Source: Planctomycetaceae bacterium (lineage in GTDB: Bacteria > Planctomycetota > Planctomycetia > Planctomycetales > Planctomycetaceae). Taken from it: a stretch of DNA of 64,000 nucleotides. A program made the position numbers and the translations under genes. Positions 39,829 through 49,156 of the stretch are shown here, piece after piece (within the stretch, counting starts at the first letter, position 1; every line of letters starts with the position of its first letter). The notes under the pieces were generated by a model. It searched no databases. It was not told the DNA's origin and was given only the letters and a program-made list of their open reading frames with translations. Location: the NCBI GenBank assembly GCA_020850695.1, contig JADZEF010000002.1, forward strand, positions 1 through 64,000, read 5' to 3'.

Positions 39829-40278
39829 TCAGAACTTGTCCGCCCCCTGCGACTTCTCGAACGCGTCGGCGGCGATCGCCGTATACCAGACCAGCGAATG
39901 GAAGTCGGTGTGGTCCATCGCGTCGACAAGGCGGTCGGCGCTGGCCACAACCATGTCGTTCCCTTCCAGCGACCACACGCCATACCGCGCGAACATCACC
40001 TGCTCGTTCCGCTTGAGCAGGTCGAGCGCGCTTTGCTTCGAGAGCCCTTTGAGGAAGCCTGTCGAGACGACATGGCAGGGAGAGAAAATCGAGACAACGG
40101 TCCCGCCGGTCATCGTCTTGCCGGCGACGCGGACAAACACCATCTGCGAGCGGTTCTCAGGCAGATTGAACCCGCACTCGAAGTGCATCCGCTCCTCGTT
40201 CACGCGGCCGCGGATGCCCGCGAGCATCGCGATGTCTTCAATCTTCTTCAGCACGCTCAGCGTTTCGGCAGGGTCCAT
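39829..40278 (-). CDS. YbjN-like protein, partner of the M48 protease
   Basis: A 149-residue soluble alpha/beta protein. MHFECGFNLPENRSQMVFVR and LLKRNEQVMFARYGVWSLEG resemble the YbjN / secretion-chaperone-like fold, used for protein-protein contacts. The family match is by pattern only. Its start is four bases after the M48 stop, so the two are translated together; it may be an adaptor for the protease. It starts at ATG 40278. Confidence 0.6.
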   Translation of the reverse strand: MDPAETLSVLKKIEDIAMLAGIRGRVNEERMHFECGFNLPENRSQMVFVRVAGKTMTGGTVVSIFSPCHVVSTGFLKGLSKQSALDLLKRNEQVMFARYGVWSLEGNDMVVASADRLVDAMDHTDFHSLVWYTAIAADAFEKSQGADKF

Positions 40279-40282
40279 CGAT

Positions 40283-41509
40283 TCATCCTTCGATTGGGAA
40301 TTTCGTGATCATCATCTCGACGGCCAGGGGCATCACACCCAGCGTCCCAGCGACGTTGATGAGCGCCTGCTTCTCGTTTGCGTCCATCTGGCCGTCGGCG
40401 TTCGCGATGTGCAGAAGCCCTTCCATGATTTTGTGAATCTCGAGGGGCTTCAACCGCTGGTCGCGCCGCTTCAGGCAGTCGACGAAGCGCTCGAGCGTCG
40501 AATCGACCGTCGGCCGGGTGTTGATGGCCGCATTCATCCTGTCATCAGATACGATGTGAGCCAGCCGATCTTTCTCGCGCGGGGTCAACTCGCCGTTGGA
40601 AAGCGCGATGTGCAGGCCCCCCCACTGGAAAAAGTCGACCAGCAACGGGTTGCCGGTGTTGCGGTCATCGCGGGCCAGGGGGTCCATCATCGCCAGGAGC
40701 TTCGCCGTTTCCTGATCAATCGACGCCAGCGAAGGACGCGACCCTTCAAGACGAAGTCCCACAGCGTCCTCGAAATAATCCGACCGCCAGAAGAGCTGCA
40801 TCGCCTTGATCCGCAGCGGCGGGAACGGGTGCGTCACCTGCCAGTGCCCGTCCGCATCGCCGCTCTGCACCACTTCCGCCATCAGGTGGTCCCACTGCTC
40901 GGCGAACGCCGCCACGTCGATTGCCACGCCATCCAGCCGCAGGCCGGACAGCGTTTTGAACATGGCGGTGGCGGCGATTTCGAGCGACCCGCAGAAAATC
41001 AGCCCCATGCGGTCAGCGGAGATTTCGGCGGCCCGCTTCCAGGCGAACATCTGCATCCGGTCGCGAGGCTCGATGCTGTTGTCTTCGAGCAGATGACCGA
41101 CGGTGAAATCGACGTGATCGAACATCGCATGGCCGAGTTCGTGACCGATGACGAATTCGAGCTCGCGCTCGGTCAGAATATTGATGGCTCCGCTACTGAG
41201 GGCGACGAACAAATGCGAACGACCGCGGGTAATGAACGCGTTGACCGCCGACGACTCGAAGACATACATCTCGATGGCGTCGGCCAGCCCCGCAGCCGTC
41301 TGCAGCCGTTCCATCGAGCGCGCGATTTGCGGAAGCAGGCGGGCGTCGACACGCACCATGCTGTGCAGGAGCTGCGAACGGATGGTCCGGCGGAGAATGG
41401 CCGACTTCGCGTCTTCGATCCGTTTCCCGAGACGGGGGTGGGTCTTCAGCGCGTGGTAGAGGTCGAGGTCGCCGCGGTAACGGGACGACTCCAGCTTTTC
41501 TGCTTCCAT
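40283..41509 (-). CDS. M48-type metalloprotease with C-terminal TerB-like domain
   Basis: A 408-residue protein. The zinc motif is FVIGHELGHAMFDH (HExxH), with a downstream Glu in RAAEISADRMGLIF as third ligand. The strand VNAFITRGRSHLFVALSSG is typical of M48. Unlike HtpX it has no obvious TM helices. Residues about 285-408 form an all-helical region with NADGQMDANEKQALINVAGT, as in TerB/DjlA-like domains. It is probably a cytosolic or membrane-associated quality-control protease. Coupled to the YbjN-like gene. Confidence 0.8.
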   Translation of the reverse strand: MEAEKLESSRYRGDLDLYHALKTHPRLGKRIEDAKSAILRRTIRSQLLHSMVRVDARLLPQIARSMERLQTAAGLADAIEMYVFESSAVNAFITRGRSHLFVALSSGAINILTERELEFVIGHELGHAMFDHVDFTVGHLLEDNSIEPRDRMQMFAWKRAAEISADRMGLIFCGSLEIAATAMFKTLSGLRLDGVAIDVAAFAEQWDHLMAEVVQSGDADGHWQVTHPFPPLRIKAMQLFWRSDYFEDAVGLRLEGSRPSLASIDQETAKLLAMMDPLARDDRNTGNPLLVDFFQWGGLHIALSNGELTPREKDRLAHIVSDDRMNAAINTRPTVDSTLERFVDCLKRRDQRLKPLEIHKIMEGLLHIANADGQMDANEKQALINVAGTLGVMPLAVEMMITKFPIEG

Positions 41510-41631
41510 GAGTTCGCACCGTCAGACAGGAGAGCGATCGCCACCGGGGCCGTTCGCCAGTCAAAAGATTCGCCGGCCCATCCTCGCTGCGTGGCAGTGT
41601 ATTCGAGTCCAGATCGAATGTCGAACGGCAG

Positions 41632-42363
41632 TCAAAGTTCCTCGCCGCCGGTCACGGCCACGATCTGGCCGGTGACGAAGTCGGACCGCAACAGGTAGAG
41701 CATCGTCTGCACGATGTCGCCCGGATTGCCGCGCCGCCGGAGAGGGATCTTGGCCTCGGCCCGCCGCAGATGATCCTCTGAGGTCCCTTCGGGGGGGAGA
41801 ATTGCGCCGGGAGCGATGCCGTTCACCTGGACGTCGGGGGCCAGTTCCTGTGCCAGAATGCGAGCCAGCGAGGCGAGTGCACACTTCGAGACGGCGTAGG
41901 CGAGGTGCCCCGGCCCCGGGCGCAGCACGCGGCCGTCAAGCATCATCAAAATGTGCTGCCGTTTGCCGGGAGCGCGAGTTCGCACAAACTCGCGGCAGAG
42001 CGCCGCGGGGGCCTTGAGATGAATGGCGAGGTAGCGGTCCCACTCGTCGTCGAACGTTGTCGTCAGTTCCCCGGGTTCGAAGATCGATGCGGAGCAGATG
42101 AGGACATCTGGTGGTCCCAAAGTCTGCAGGCAATGATCGACGATTTTGACGGCCGACGCGTCCGATTCGCGCAAGTCGGCCGAAACCGTCGTGACTTTAG
42201 CCCCCGTTGCGGCGAGTCGAACGGCCAGCTCTTCGGCGGCTTCCCGGCTGCGTCCGTAATGAATACAGACCGGCATTCCCTCATCGGCCAGCGCCGAGAC
42301 CATGGCCGCTCCGATGCGGGCCGCGCCCCCCGTCACGATGGCGACTCGTCCCTTCAGCGACAT
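41632..42363 (-). CDS. SDR oxidoreductase of the pteridine-reductase/FolM type
   Basis: A 243-residue NADPH-type SDR. The cofactor loop TGGAARIGAA matches pteridine reductases better than generic SDRs. CSASIFEPGEL replaces the usual NNA(G/S) motif, and the catalytic YAVSK is present (HLAYAVSKCALASLARILAQ). The end is VTGQIVAVTGGEEL. It could reduce dihydromonapterin or dihydrofolate. Folate genes are not adjacent, so the substrate is inferred. Confidence 0.82.
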   Translation of the reverse strand: MSLKGRVAIVTGGAARIGAAMVSALADEGMPVCIHYGRSREAAEELAVRLAATGAKVTTVSADLRESDASAVKIVDHCLQTLGPPDVLICSASIFEPGELTTTFDDEWDRYLAIHLKAPAALCREFVRTRAPGKRQHILMMLDGRVLRPGPGHLAYAVSKCALASLARILAQELAPDVQVNGIAPGAILPPEGTSEDHLRRAEAKIPLRRRGNPGDIVQTMLYLLRSDFVTGQIVAVTGGEEL

Positions 42364-42420
42364 GGACGGGCCTCGTCAGGGTGCCGTTTGACGTGGATCG
42401 CGGGAACTACCAACGGCTTG

Positions 42421-42441
42421 CCCTCATGCAGAACATGAGGG
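42421..42441 (-). terminator. Hairpin after the FAD-subunit gene
   Basis: CCCTCATG and CATGAGGG flank a five-base loop, 19 bases beyond the stop at 42461. The whole hairpin nearly repeats the apex of the one at 39760-39806. Confidence 0.55.
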
Positions 42442-42460
42442 CTGCTTTCAAGGCCTGCTT

Positions 42461-43333
42461 TCAGCGACCGCGCGCCCGGAAGACCGCTTCGCGGAGCACA
42501 CGTTCTGTCAGCACGCCCGAGATATGCTTGCGGAACTCGGCCGTGCCCCGCATGTCGTCGATGGGCTTAGCCGCCGCACGGGCGATCTCCGCCGCCTTGG
42601 CGAATGTCGCGTCGTTGACGGGCTGGCCGGCCAGGGCTTCGCCGATGGCCGGAACATACAGCGGGGTCGGCGCCACGGCCCCGAGGGCGACGCGGGCCGA
42701 GACGAACTTCTCTCCGGTTGGATCGAGTGTGACCGACGCCCCGACCCCCACCACTGCGATATCCATTTCGTTCCGTGGGATGAAGCGGCGGTAGTGCGAC
42801 CCGCTGTTCGCGGGACGTGCGGGGAACTTCAACTCGACGAGGATTTCCCCTGGTTCGAGAACGTTTTTGCCCGGAGCGGTGCAGAATTGCTCGGCGGGGA
42901 TCTCACGGCGTCCTTTCGGACCGGCGATCACGCAGACGGCCCCCAGGGCGATCAGCGAAGGGGTGCTGTCGGCCGCTGGTCCCGAGTTGCACAAGTTGCC
43001 TCCGACCGACGCTCGGCTCTGGATCTGAATTCCGCCGATGATGTGGCAGCTGTCGGCCAAGGCCGAGTACTTCGAGACGATTCCCTCGTGGCCGTAGACC
43101 TTCCAGCACGGAACCGCCGCCCCCAACCGCAATCCGGACGCACTCAACTCGAGGATGTTGAGGTCCGGAATCTTTTTGATGTCGATGACGACATTCGGAG
43201 TGAGCCGGCCGGTCCGGATGTGGTCGACGAGGTCGGTCCCTCCCGCCAGGCAGCGGGCGGCACCGTTCGTCTTCGACAGAACGGAGACAGCTTCATCGAG
43301 CGTCGCGGGAGACTCAAAGTCAAAGTCGCGCAT
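42461..43333 (-). CDS. FAD-binding subunit of a molybdenum hydroxylase (xanthine dehydrogenase family)
   Basis: A 290-residue medium subunit. LAGGTDLVDHIRTGRLTPNV and GGIQIQSRASVGGNLCNSGP AADS bind FAD, and the C-terminal CODH-type domain is complete. Such subunits pass electrons between a 2Fe-2S subunit and FAD in xanthine, CO or aldehyde oxidoreductases. Neither the molybdopterin nor the Fe-S subunit is adjacent (the next upstream genes are mla). ATG 43333 gives the usual MRDFDFESP start. Confidence 0.88.
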   Translation of the reverse strand: MRDFDFESPATLDEAVSVLSKTNGAARCLAGGTDLVDHIRTGRLTPNVVIDIKKIPDLNILELSASGLRLGAAVPCWKVYGHEGIVSKYSALADSCHIIGGIQIQSRASVGGNLCNSGPAADSTPSLIALGAVCVIAGPKGRREIPAEQFCTAPGKNVLEPGEILVELKFPARPANSGSHYRRFIPRNEMDIAVVGVGASVTLDPTGEKFVSARVALGAVAPTPLYVPAIGEALAGQPVNDATFAKAAEIARAAAKPIDDMRGTAEFRKHISGVLTERVLREAVFRARGR

Positions 43334-43797
43334 CGGCAAACCGTGGGGCGATGGAGGGAACGGTAGGATCGTCCGATGGATCGGAGTCTCATGAGCGTAC
43401 CAATCCCGACCGGGGGAGCAAGCGAACGCGGCGAATGGGGGTGTTTGGGCGCAGGAGCGGCTCTCTGCATTGCCTGTCGTGGTGGACTTGAGAGACGCGG
43501 CGAGCATGACTACGCCTTCGGCGTACAGAGCACTTGCGTTCCCCCTCGCATCTTAACGCACGACTTCGGCAATTCCTGCAACGAAAACTTACTACGCCCA
43601 GGTGTTTGAATCGCAACAACGGATGCGCCGCTGATCCTGCGAAAGAACTGTTGTTCTCCACCGCACCATAACGGGCTGTACGCCCGCTCGAACTGCTCTC
43701 GCCTCGCTTTTCCTCTTCCGATACCTTCCGCCCCGCGCACAGGATGGCGCGCTCCGGAGAGAGTCCGGACCGGTGGGCACCCAGACGGAGGGATCCG
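43334..43797. other. Divergent intergenic region, no gene seen
   Basis: It lies between the FAD-subunit gene and mlaE. Frames here are interrupted or low complexity. It should carry both promoters; I could not assign boxes with confidence. Confidence 0.4.
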
Positions 43798-44637
43798 ATG
43801 TCGAGCGGGGCGGTCATGCAACCCGGAGGCGGATTGATCGAATCCGTCGGCCGGTTCACGCTGACCTCGGTGTCGGCCATCGGCGATCTGGCGCTGTTCG
43901 CCGCGCGGATGCTCCGCTGGATGTGTGCGGGGATTCCGTCTCGGCGCGTCATGCTGCCGACCCTTTTCCAGATCGGCGTGCAGAGCATCCCCGTGGTGAT
44001 GATCACCGGGGGATTCATCGGGATGGTGCTGGCGGTCCAGTCGTACGAGCAGTTCCGGCTGATGAAGCTCGAAACGCGGCTCGGATCGATCATCAACATT
44101 TCACTGGTCCGCGAACTCGGCCCGGTGCTGGCCGCGACCATGCTGGCGGGACGAGTCGGCAGTGCCATCGCCGCCGAGCTGGGGACCATGCGCGTGACCG
44201 AGCAGATCGACGCGCTGCGGGCGCTGGGGGCGAACCCCGTGCAATACCTGGTCGTCCCGCGGTTTCTGGCGTGCGTGCTGCTGATTCCGCTGCTGACGGC
44301 GATTGCCGATGCGGTGGGGATCCTCGGCGGATGGTTCTTCAGCACGAAGATCCTTGGAATCAACAGTTTCCATTACTGGTACCACTCGAGCAACTACGTC
44401 GGCGCTTACGACGTTCTGAGCGGTCTCTTCAAGAGCATCTTCTTCGGCGCCTCGATCGCCGTCATCTCATGCCACCGCGGGTTCCACTGCGGGGCAGGGG
44501 CCGAAGGGGTGGGGCAGGCGGCGACCGACTCGTTCGTCTATTCGTTCATCGTGATCCTGATTCTCGACTTCTTCCTCGGCGTCTTCATCAGCACGTTGTA
44601 TTACCTGCTGTGGCCGGCGCCCGTGGGGCTGATGTGA
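43798..44637 (+). CDS. mlaE: MlaE-type ABC transporter permease
   Basis: A 279-residue inner-membrane permease of a phospholipid transport system. [60 protein letters not shown] and [17 protein letters not shown] are the MlaE signature. GGAGGGA lies four bases before ATG 43798. Its stop overlaps the start region of the ATPase gene. It is first in an mlaE-mlaF-mlaD operon. Confidence 0.92.
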   Translation: MSSGAVMQPGGGLIESVGRFTLTSVSAIGDLALFAARMLRWMCAGIPSRRVMLPTLFQIGVQSIPVVMITGGFIGMVLAVQSYEQFRLMKLETRLGSIINISLVRELGPVLAATMLAGRVGSAIAAELGTMRVTEQIDALRALGANPVQYLVVPRFLACVLLIPLLTAIADAVGILGGWFFSTKILGINSFHYWYHSSNYVGAYDVLSGLFKSIFFGASIAVISCHRGFHCGAGAEGVGQAATDSFVYSFIVILILDFFLGVFISTLYYLLWPAPVGLM

Positions 44638-44639
44638 GC

Positions 44640-45455
44640 ATGCAGCCGATCTCCGTCAATCTCGGTGAGCCGGTGATTGAGCTGCGGGACGTCGATGTGA
44701 CGTTCGGCAGCCAGGCGGTGCTGCGCCGGGTCAATCTCGAGGTGCGGCGGGGCGAGACGCTGGTGATCATCGGCGAGAGCGGGTGCGGGAAAAGCGTGAC
44801 GATGAAGCTGATGAGCGCCCTGCTGCAACCGACGGCCGGCGAGGTGTGGTGGTCGGGACGGCCGGTGACCGAGCGGACCGAGCGGGAACTCAATCGCGAG
44901 CGTCTGAAGTACGGATACCTTTTCCAGGGGGCGGCCCTCTTCGACAGCCTCGACGTCTTCGAGAACGTCGCCTTCGGCCTGCGGCAGAATACGCCTCTCG
45001 ACGAGGCCGCCATCCAGCACATCGTTCACGAGCGGCTGCGGGAAGTCGGCCTCCCCGAAAGCTCCTGCCGCAAGAAGCCGGCGATGCTGTCGGGCGGAAT
45101 GCGGAAGCGCGTCGGACTGGCGCGAGCCCTCGCAATGGCGCCGGAAGTGATGTTCTACGACGAGCCCACGACGGGGCTCGACCCGATCATGACCGATGTG
45201 ATCAACGAACTGATTCTCATGACGCGGCAGCGGCAGCCGGTGACGAGCGTGGTCGTCACCCACGAGATGTCGACCGTCCGCAAAGTCGCCGACCGGATCC
45301 TGATGTTCTATCCCGTCTCACGGCTTGGCTCCGACGAACCGCAGATCATCTTCGAAGGGACCGCCGACGAAGCCTTCGCGTCCGAAGACCCGCGCGTCGC
45401 CCAGTTCGTCACCGGCAACGCCGGCGAACGGCTACAGGAACTGGCGGTCGCGTGA
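44640..45455 (+). CDS. mlaF: MlaF-type ABC transporter ATPase
   Basis: A 271-residue ATPase that powers the MlaE permease. Walker A GESGCGKS, signature [15 protein letters not shown], Walker [14 protein letters not shown], and the switch His in VVTHEMST are intact. The start is ATG 44640, or GTG 44634 overlapping the mlaE stop. The long frame running back to 43773 is a shadow of mlaE. Direction of lipid flow cannot be told from sequence. Confidence 0.92.
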   Translation: MQPISVNLGEPVIELRDVDVTFGSQAVLRRVNLEVRRGETLVIIGESGCGKSVTMKLMSALLQPTAGEVWWSGRPVTERTERELNRERLKYGYLFQGAALFDSLDVFENVAFGLRQNTPLDEAAIQHIVHERLREVGLPESSCRKKPAMLSGGMRKRVGLARALAMAPEVMFYDEPTTGLDPIMTDVINELILMTRQRQPVTSVVVTHEMSTVRKVADRILMFYPVSRLGSDEPQIIFEGTADEAFASEDPRVAQFVTGNAGERLQELAVA

Positions 45456-45603
45456 AGAAGGAGACAGGAGTCAGGAGACAGGAGAGGAAAGCCTCAAAAA
45501 GCTCGATCACTGAAGTGTCGTCGCGAAGTTCGAAAGGCGTCTGTCGCCAGTCCACGAAGAATCGTTCCATAGTCATCATCTCACGGAGTCAGCCAGGATT
45601 TCG

Positions 45604-45658
<55 letters not shown>

Positions 45659-45664
45659 CCCCCC

Positions 45665-46828
45665 ATGACCGAACGCCAGCTTCAATTCCGCGTCGGACTG
45701 TTCGTGATTGTCGCACTGGCGGTCACGGGCGTCATGGTGTTCCATTTCGGATCGCTGAAGTCGCTGTGGGAACCTCGATACAAGATGGCCCTGCGGTTCG
45801 ACACGGCTCCCGGGGTGTTCCCCGCGACGCCCGTGCGGCGAAATGGAATCACGATTGGAGCGGTCACCGACGTCGTTCTCGACGATGAGCAGGGAGGCGT
45901 CCTCGTGATTGTCGAGGTGCGGCAGGATGTGCGGCTGCGCGAAGACTGCGAGCCGCGACTGATCCGCACGCTGCTGGGAGACTCGAGCATCGAATTCTCC
46001 GGAGGCAAGAGCCCGCGATTCCTGAAAGGGGGCGTGACGCTCCGGGGAGAACCTCCCGCCGATCCGATGGAACTTGTTTCGCGGATGGAGGAGCGGGTGG
46101 CCGTCTCGCTCGAGACGTTCAATGCCGTGGCCCGCGAATGGCAGAAGGTGGGAAAGAACTTCAATGGGCTGGTCGAGACCAACCGCGGCAACATGGACGA
46201 CATCATCGAGCGGACGGCCGTGGCGCTCGATCAATTCACGACGACGATGAAGAAGGCCGAAGTGGCGATGGTCAACACATCGGCGATCCTCGGCGACGAA
46301 GAGAACCAGGCGAACATGAAGCGGACGCTGGCCGAGATGCCGGCGCTGGTGGCGCAAACCAAGGAGGCGATTGCGGCAGTCCAGTCGGCGGTGGGCAAGG
46401 CGGATGAGACGCTCGGGAACATCAAGGACGCCACCGAGCCGATGGCCAAGAAAAGCGCGTCGATCTTCACGAAGCTCGATTCGACCCTCGCCAACCTCGA
46501 AGTCGTCTCGAAGGATATGAGCAGCTTCACGCAACTGGTGATGCAGGAAGACGGACCTGCGAAGCAGTTCGCGTCCGATCCGGAACTTTACCGCAACCTG
46601 AATCAATCCGCCGAGACGCTGTCGCTGCTGCTGCAGAACATGGAGCCGATCCTCCGCGACGCCCGGATCTTCTCCGACAAGATCGCTCGTCATCCCGAAC
46701 TGATGGGAGCGGGCGGCGTAATGCGTCCGAGCAATGGCCTGAAGGATCCCGTCCCGTCCGGTTTGCCCACGATGAATAACCCGCCCGCCCGCCAGGCCGT
46801 CGGCCCGGAGCGGACGCGTCTGAAGTGA
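45665..46828 (+). CDS. mlaD: MlaD-family (MCE domain) substrate-binding protein
   Basis: A 387-residue protein anchored by one N-terminal helix (VGLFVIVALAVTGVMVFHF). The MCE domain follows (about 38-125; PATPVRRNGITIGAVTDVVL, RTLLGDSSIEF). A long helical C-terminal region comes next (about 140-340), rich in Ala, Glu and Thr, ending in a Pro-rich tail. It should form the periplasmic lipid-carrying ring that works with MlaE and MlaF. The long C-terminus is like the tube-forming MCE proteins. Confidence 0.9.
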   Translation: MTERQLQFRVGLFVIVALAVTGVMVFHFGSLKSLWEPRYKMALRFDTAPGVFPATPVRRNGITIGAVTDVVLDDEQGGVLVIVEVRQDVRLREDCEPRLIRTLLGDSSIEFSGGKSPRFLKGGVTLRGEPPADPMELVSRMEERVAVSLETFNAVAREWQKVGKNFNGLVETNRGNMDDIIERTAVALDQFTTTMKKAEVAMVNTSAILGDEENQANMKRTLAEMPALVAQTKEAIAAVQSAVGKADETLGNIKDATEPMAKKSASIFTKLDSTLANLEVVSKDMSSFTQLVMQEDGPAKQFASDPELYRNLNQSAETLSLLLQNMEPILRDARIFSDKIARHPELMGAGGVMRPSNGLKDPVPSGLPTMNNPPARQAVGPERTRLK

Positions 46829-46920
46829 CGGAGACTGCGCCTCAAAAAATGAGGTCGCCACTGGCGCGGATGACGCGAAGTCAGCGTGCCGATTTCAAGA
46901 AGCGTTGAAAGCAGAAGTCT

Positions 46921-47076
46921 TGCCCGCGAATGGCGCGAATCCGCGCGAATGAAGGCAAGATCCGAACAGAAGCCATTCGGCCAGTGCTTTTTGAATCGCC
47001 CCCTCTCGCCCGTCTTGCTCGAATCCAACGTTTCTTCATTCGCGAATTCTCGCCTCATTCGCGTCATTCGCGGGCC
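46921..47076. repeat. Imperfect inverted repeat built from GCGAAT words
   Basis: The left arm (about 46923-46960) and right arm (about 47032-47075) are imperfect reverse complements. Both consist of CGCGAAT-type words spaced 8-11 bases. It sits in the 588-base gap between mlaD and the C39-like gene, where I see no gene. Confidence 0.7.
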
Positions 47077-47253
47077 GGCTTTCTCAGTCCGACCCCTGCC
47101 CTCGCGTTCGAGTGACTGGCCAGCGCATTGTGCCATAGAGCCCGAGCCATCCCCTCACCAGTGACGGGGAACTGGGGGCTCTGCATGAGTCCTGTGAAAA
47201 TTCACAAAACAAGGTCGTGACAGAAACCGGGGTCACGATTAGGATTCGGGAGA

Positions 47254-47278
47254 GATGCGGGTGTTCGCCGCATCTTTT
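47254..47278 (+). terminator. Short hairpin with T-run
   Basis: GATGCGG at 47254-47260 pairs with CCGCATC at 47268-47274, followed by TTTT. It precedes the C39-like gene by about 140 bases, so it may end the mla transcript or a small RNA. Confidence 0.55.
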
Positions 47279-47416
47279 AGCCGATTCGATTGATGAAGTT
47301 TTGGAGAAGATTCCGAGAAATCTTGTATTGGCATTCGCCAATTCTCGCTTCTCCGTCGCTCGACGCTGGATCTCCGATCGCATCGCCCCGAAATGACTTC
47401 GGGGGGAGGTTTGCCG

Positions 47417-48313
47417 ATGGTTGATCTGTATTTTGGGCTGGCGATACTCGTCCTGCTCGCGATTGCGGCATTCTGGGCGGCTCGCCGGCTCACTCGCAAT
47501 GGCCCGGGTTATCGGTGCGAACTGCTGGCCATCCAGGTCATGCTCTTGATGGGATGGTACACACTCCACCTCTGGCACCAGTTCTCGATGGCCCGTCTGC
47601 TCCCGTTCGCCAACCTCATCATCATCGGCAACTGGTTTCTCCCGTTCTCGGGCTTCATGGCGGGACTCGCCTGGCATCGCGTCCATGGGCATCCCGTCCG
47701 CCGACTGTTCGTCGTGCTGGCTCTTCCGGGGGCGGCGTTCTACTCGGCGATCTACCCAATACTGGGAGACAAGCCGGCCTGCGCCGACCATTGGCATGAC
47801 GGCATCTGCCTGCAAACGACGTCGCACACCTGCAGCCCCGCCAGCGCGGCCACGCTGCTCCGCAGCCACGGCATCCCAGCCACCGAACAGGAGATGGTCG
47901 ATCTCTGCCTGACGCGCGGCGGCACCACGTGGGCGGGACTTTACCGCGGACTGAAGTACAAGACGGCGGATACCCCCTGGGACGTCGAATTCTTCGAGTG
48001 TTCGATCGAGGACCTGCGACTCCAGTGGGAACGCGACCGGCGCCCGATGATTCTGAGCGTGGGGATCGAACAAGGTGAGGTGACGCGGCCCGAGTACGTC
48101 ACCGAGTGGGGCCTGATCCCCGGCCTGCCGCACTCCGTCGTCCTGTTCCGGGTCGTCCCGAACAACGTCGTGGTCATTGGCGATCCGGCTCAAGGCCGAG
48201 AGGTCTGGGCGTGGCGCGACATGCTCAACCTCTGGCATGGCCAGGGAATCCGCCTCGTGCCGCGCGACCGCGATGCGGCCTCGGTGGCGGCCGTCACGCC
48301 GGCCCATCACTGA
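47417..48313 (+). CDS. Membrane protein with C39-like peptidase domain
   Basis: A 298-residue protein with about four N-terminal helices (residues 1-120), then a papain-like domain. HTCSPASAATLLRSHGIPAT carries the candidate nucleophile Cys, and LPHSVVLFRVVPNNVVVIGD PAQGR holds the His and Asp. This resembles peptidase C39, the leader-cleaving domain of bacteriocin exporters, but no ABC transporter is fused or adjacent. GGGGAGG precedes ATG 47417. Its end overlaps the convergent lutC by 20 bases. Confidence 0.75.
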   Translation: MVDLYFGLAILVLLAIAAFWAARRLTRNGPGYRCELLAIQVMLLMGWYTLHLWHQFSMARLLPFANLIIIGNWFLPFSGFMAGLAWHRVHGHPVRRLFVVLALPGAAFYSAIYPILGDKPACADHWHDGICLQTTSHTCSPASAATLLRSHGIPATEQEMVDLCLTRGGTTWAGLYRGLKYKTADTPWDVEFFECSIEDLRLQWERDRRPMILSVGIEQGEVTRPEYVTEWGLIPGLPHSVVLFRVVPNNVVVIGDPAQGREVWAWRDMLNLWHGQGIRLVPRDRDAASVAAVTPAHH

Positions 48314-48896
48314 CGAGGAAGACGGTCATCGACCGGGCTCCGTGAGCACCGATGACGAGCGACTGTTCGATGTCGGCGGTTTTCGACGGACCCGAAATGA
48401 AGGCTCCAAACCGCTTTTCTCCGAGACTGATCCGCTCGTACGCCGCATGCATGGTGTCGACCATCTCGCGGCGCGGAACGACCAGCGCGAGATGCTGCGT
48501 CAGAAAGTAAATGACGCGGTGCCTCACATTGGCATCGGTGATCCAGACGGCCCCGTTCTCGGCGACTGCGAACTCCCCCGGCAGGACGGCGAAGTCGACA
48601 TCCTGCAGGGCATGCGGGTCCTGGGTCTGACTCAGATCGACTGTCGAACTCCCGACGCCTGGGACCGCCGAGAATGTCTGCTTCGCGTTGCTCCAGGCCG
48701 GCAGTTCGCGCAGTGCGAAGTCCGCGGCCGAAACGCTGTCGACGACCACTCCGCGTCCGCCGACAAACGCCAGCGATTCGAGAAACTGCGCTTCGCGATC
48801 GGGGTAGCGAATCCAGTCCCTGTCGAGCGAAGGAAGTTCGGCCGATTGCGGGAGGCGTCGGCGGACGTTTCGCAGAATCTCGTCGCGTGAGGTCAT
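48294..48896 (-). CDS. lutC: LutC/YkgG-type LUD-domain protein
   Basis: A 200-residue LUD-domain protein. VDSVSAADFALRELPAWSNA, FAVLPGEFAVAENGAVWITD and HLALVVPRREMVDTMHAAYE match LutC, one of three proteins for lactate oxidation (LutABC). lutA and lutB are not in the window, so it is either dispersed or used otherwise. ATG 48896 is preferred to a longer frame. Confidence 0.85.
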   Translation of the reverse strand: MTSRDEILRNVRRRLPQSAELPSLDRDWIRYPDREAQFLESLAFVGGRGVVVDSVSAADFALRELPAWSNAKQTFSAVPGVGSSTVDLSQTQDPHALQDVDFAVLPGEFAVAENGAVWITDANVRHRVIYFLTQHLALVVPRREMVDTMHAAYERISLGEKRFGAFISGPSKTADIEQSLVIGAHGARSMTVFLVSDGPA

Positions 48897-49156
48897 GTCG
48901 TGAGTCGAGGCCGTCGGAGGGATCGAAAGGCACACGGCAACGGATCGAGCTGTTGCGCGGGTTCGTGCGGTCCAAGGTAGTCCTTGTGCCGCGCCATCGG
49001 AAGTCCGCCGCTGTCCGTCGTTGCACTCCTCGACAGTCAGCGGCAGGGATGTGGTTTCCGAGGCAGACCGACGGTTCCTCCCCCGGTAGGATTGAGGGGG
49101 AGCCGAACGAACGAGCGTCGGCGCGAATACCCTGTACTCCGAGGAAGTCGAATTCG

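Noticed and set aside
39284-41698. 804-codon open frame on the plus strand
   Set aside because: It crosses antisense over three minus-strand genes with recognisable families and ignores their boundaries.
43773-44639. Upstream extension of the mlaF frame (560 codons in all)
   Set aside because: The first 290 codons are an Arg-rich shadow of mlaE; the ATPase domain begins at 44640.
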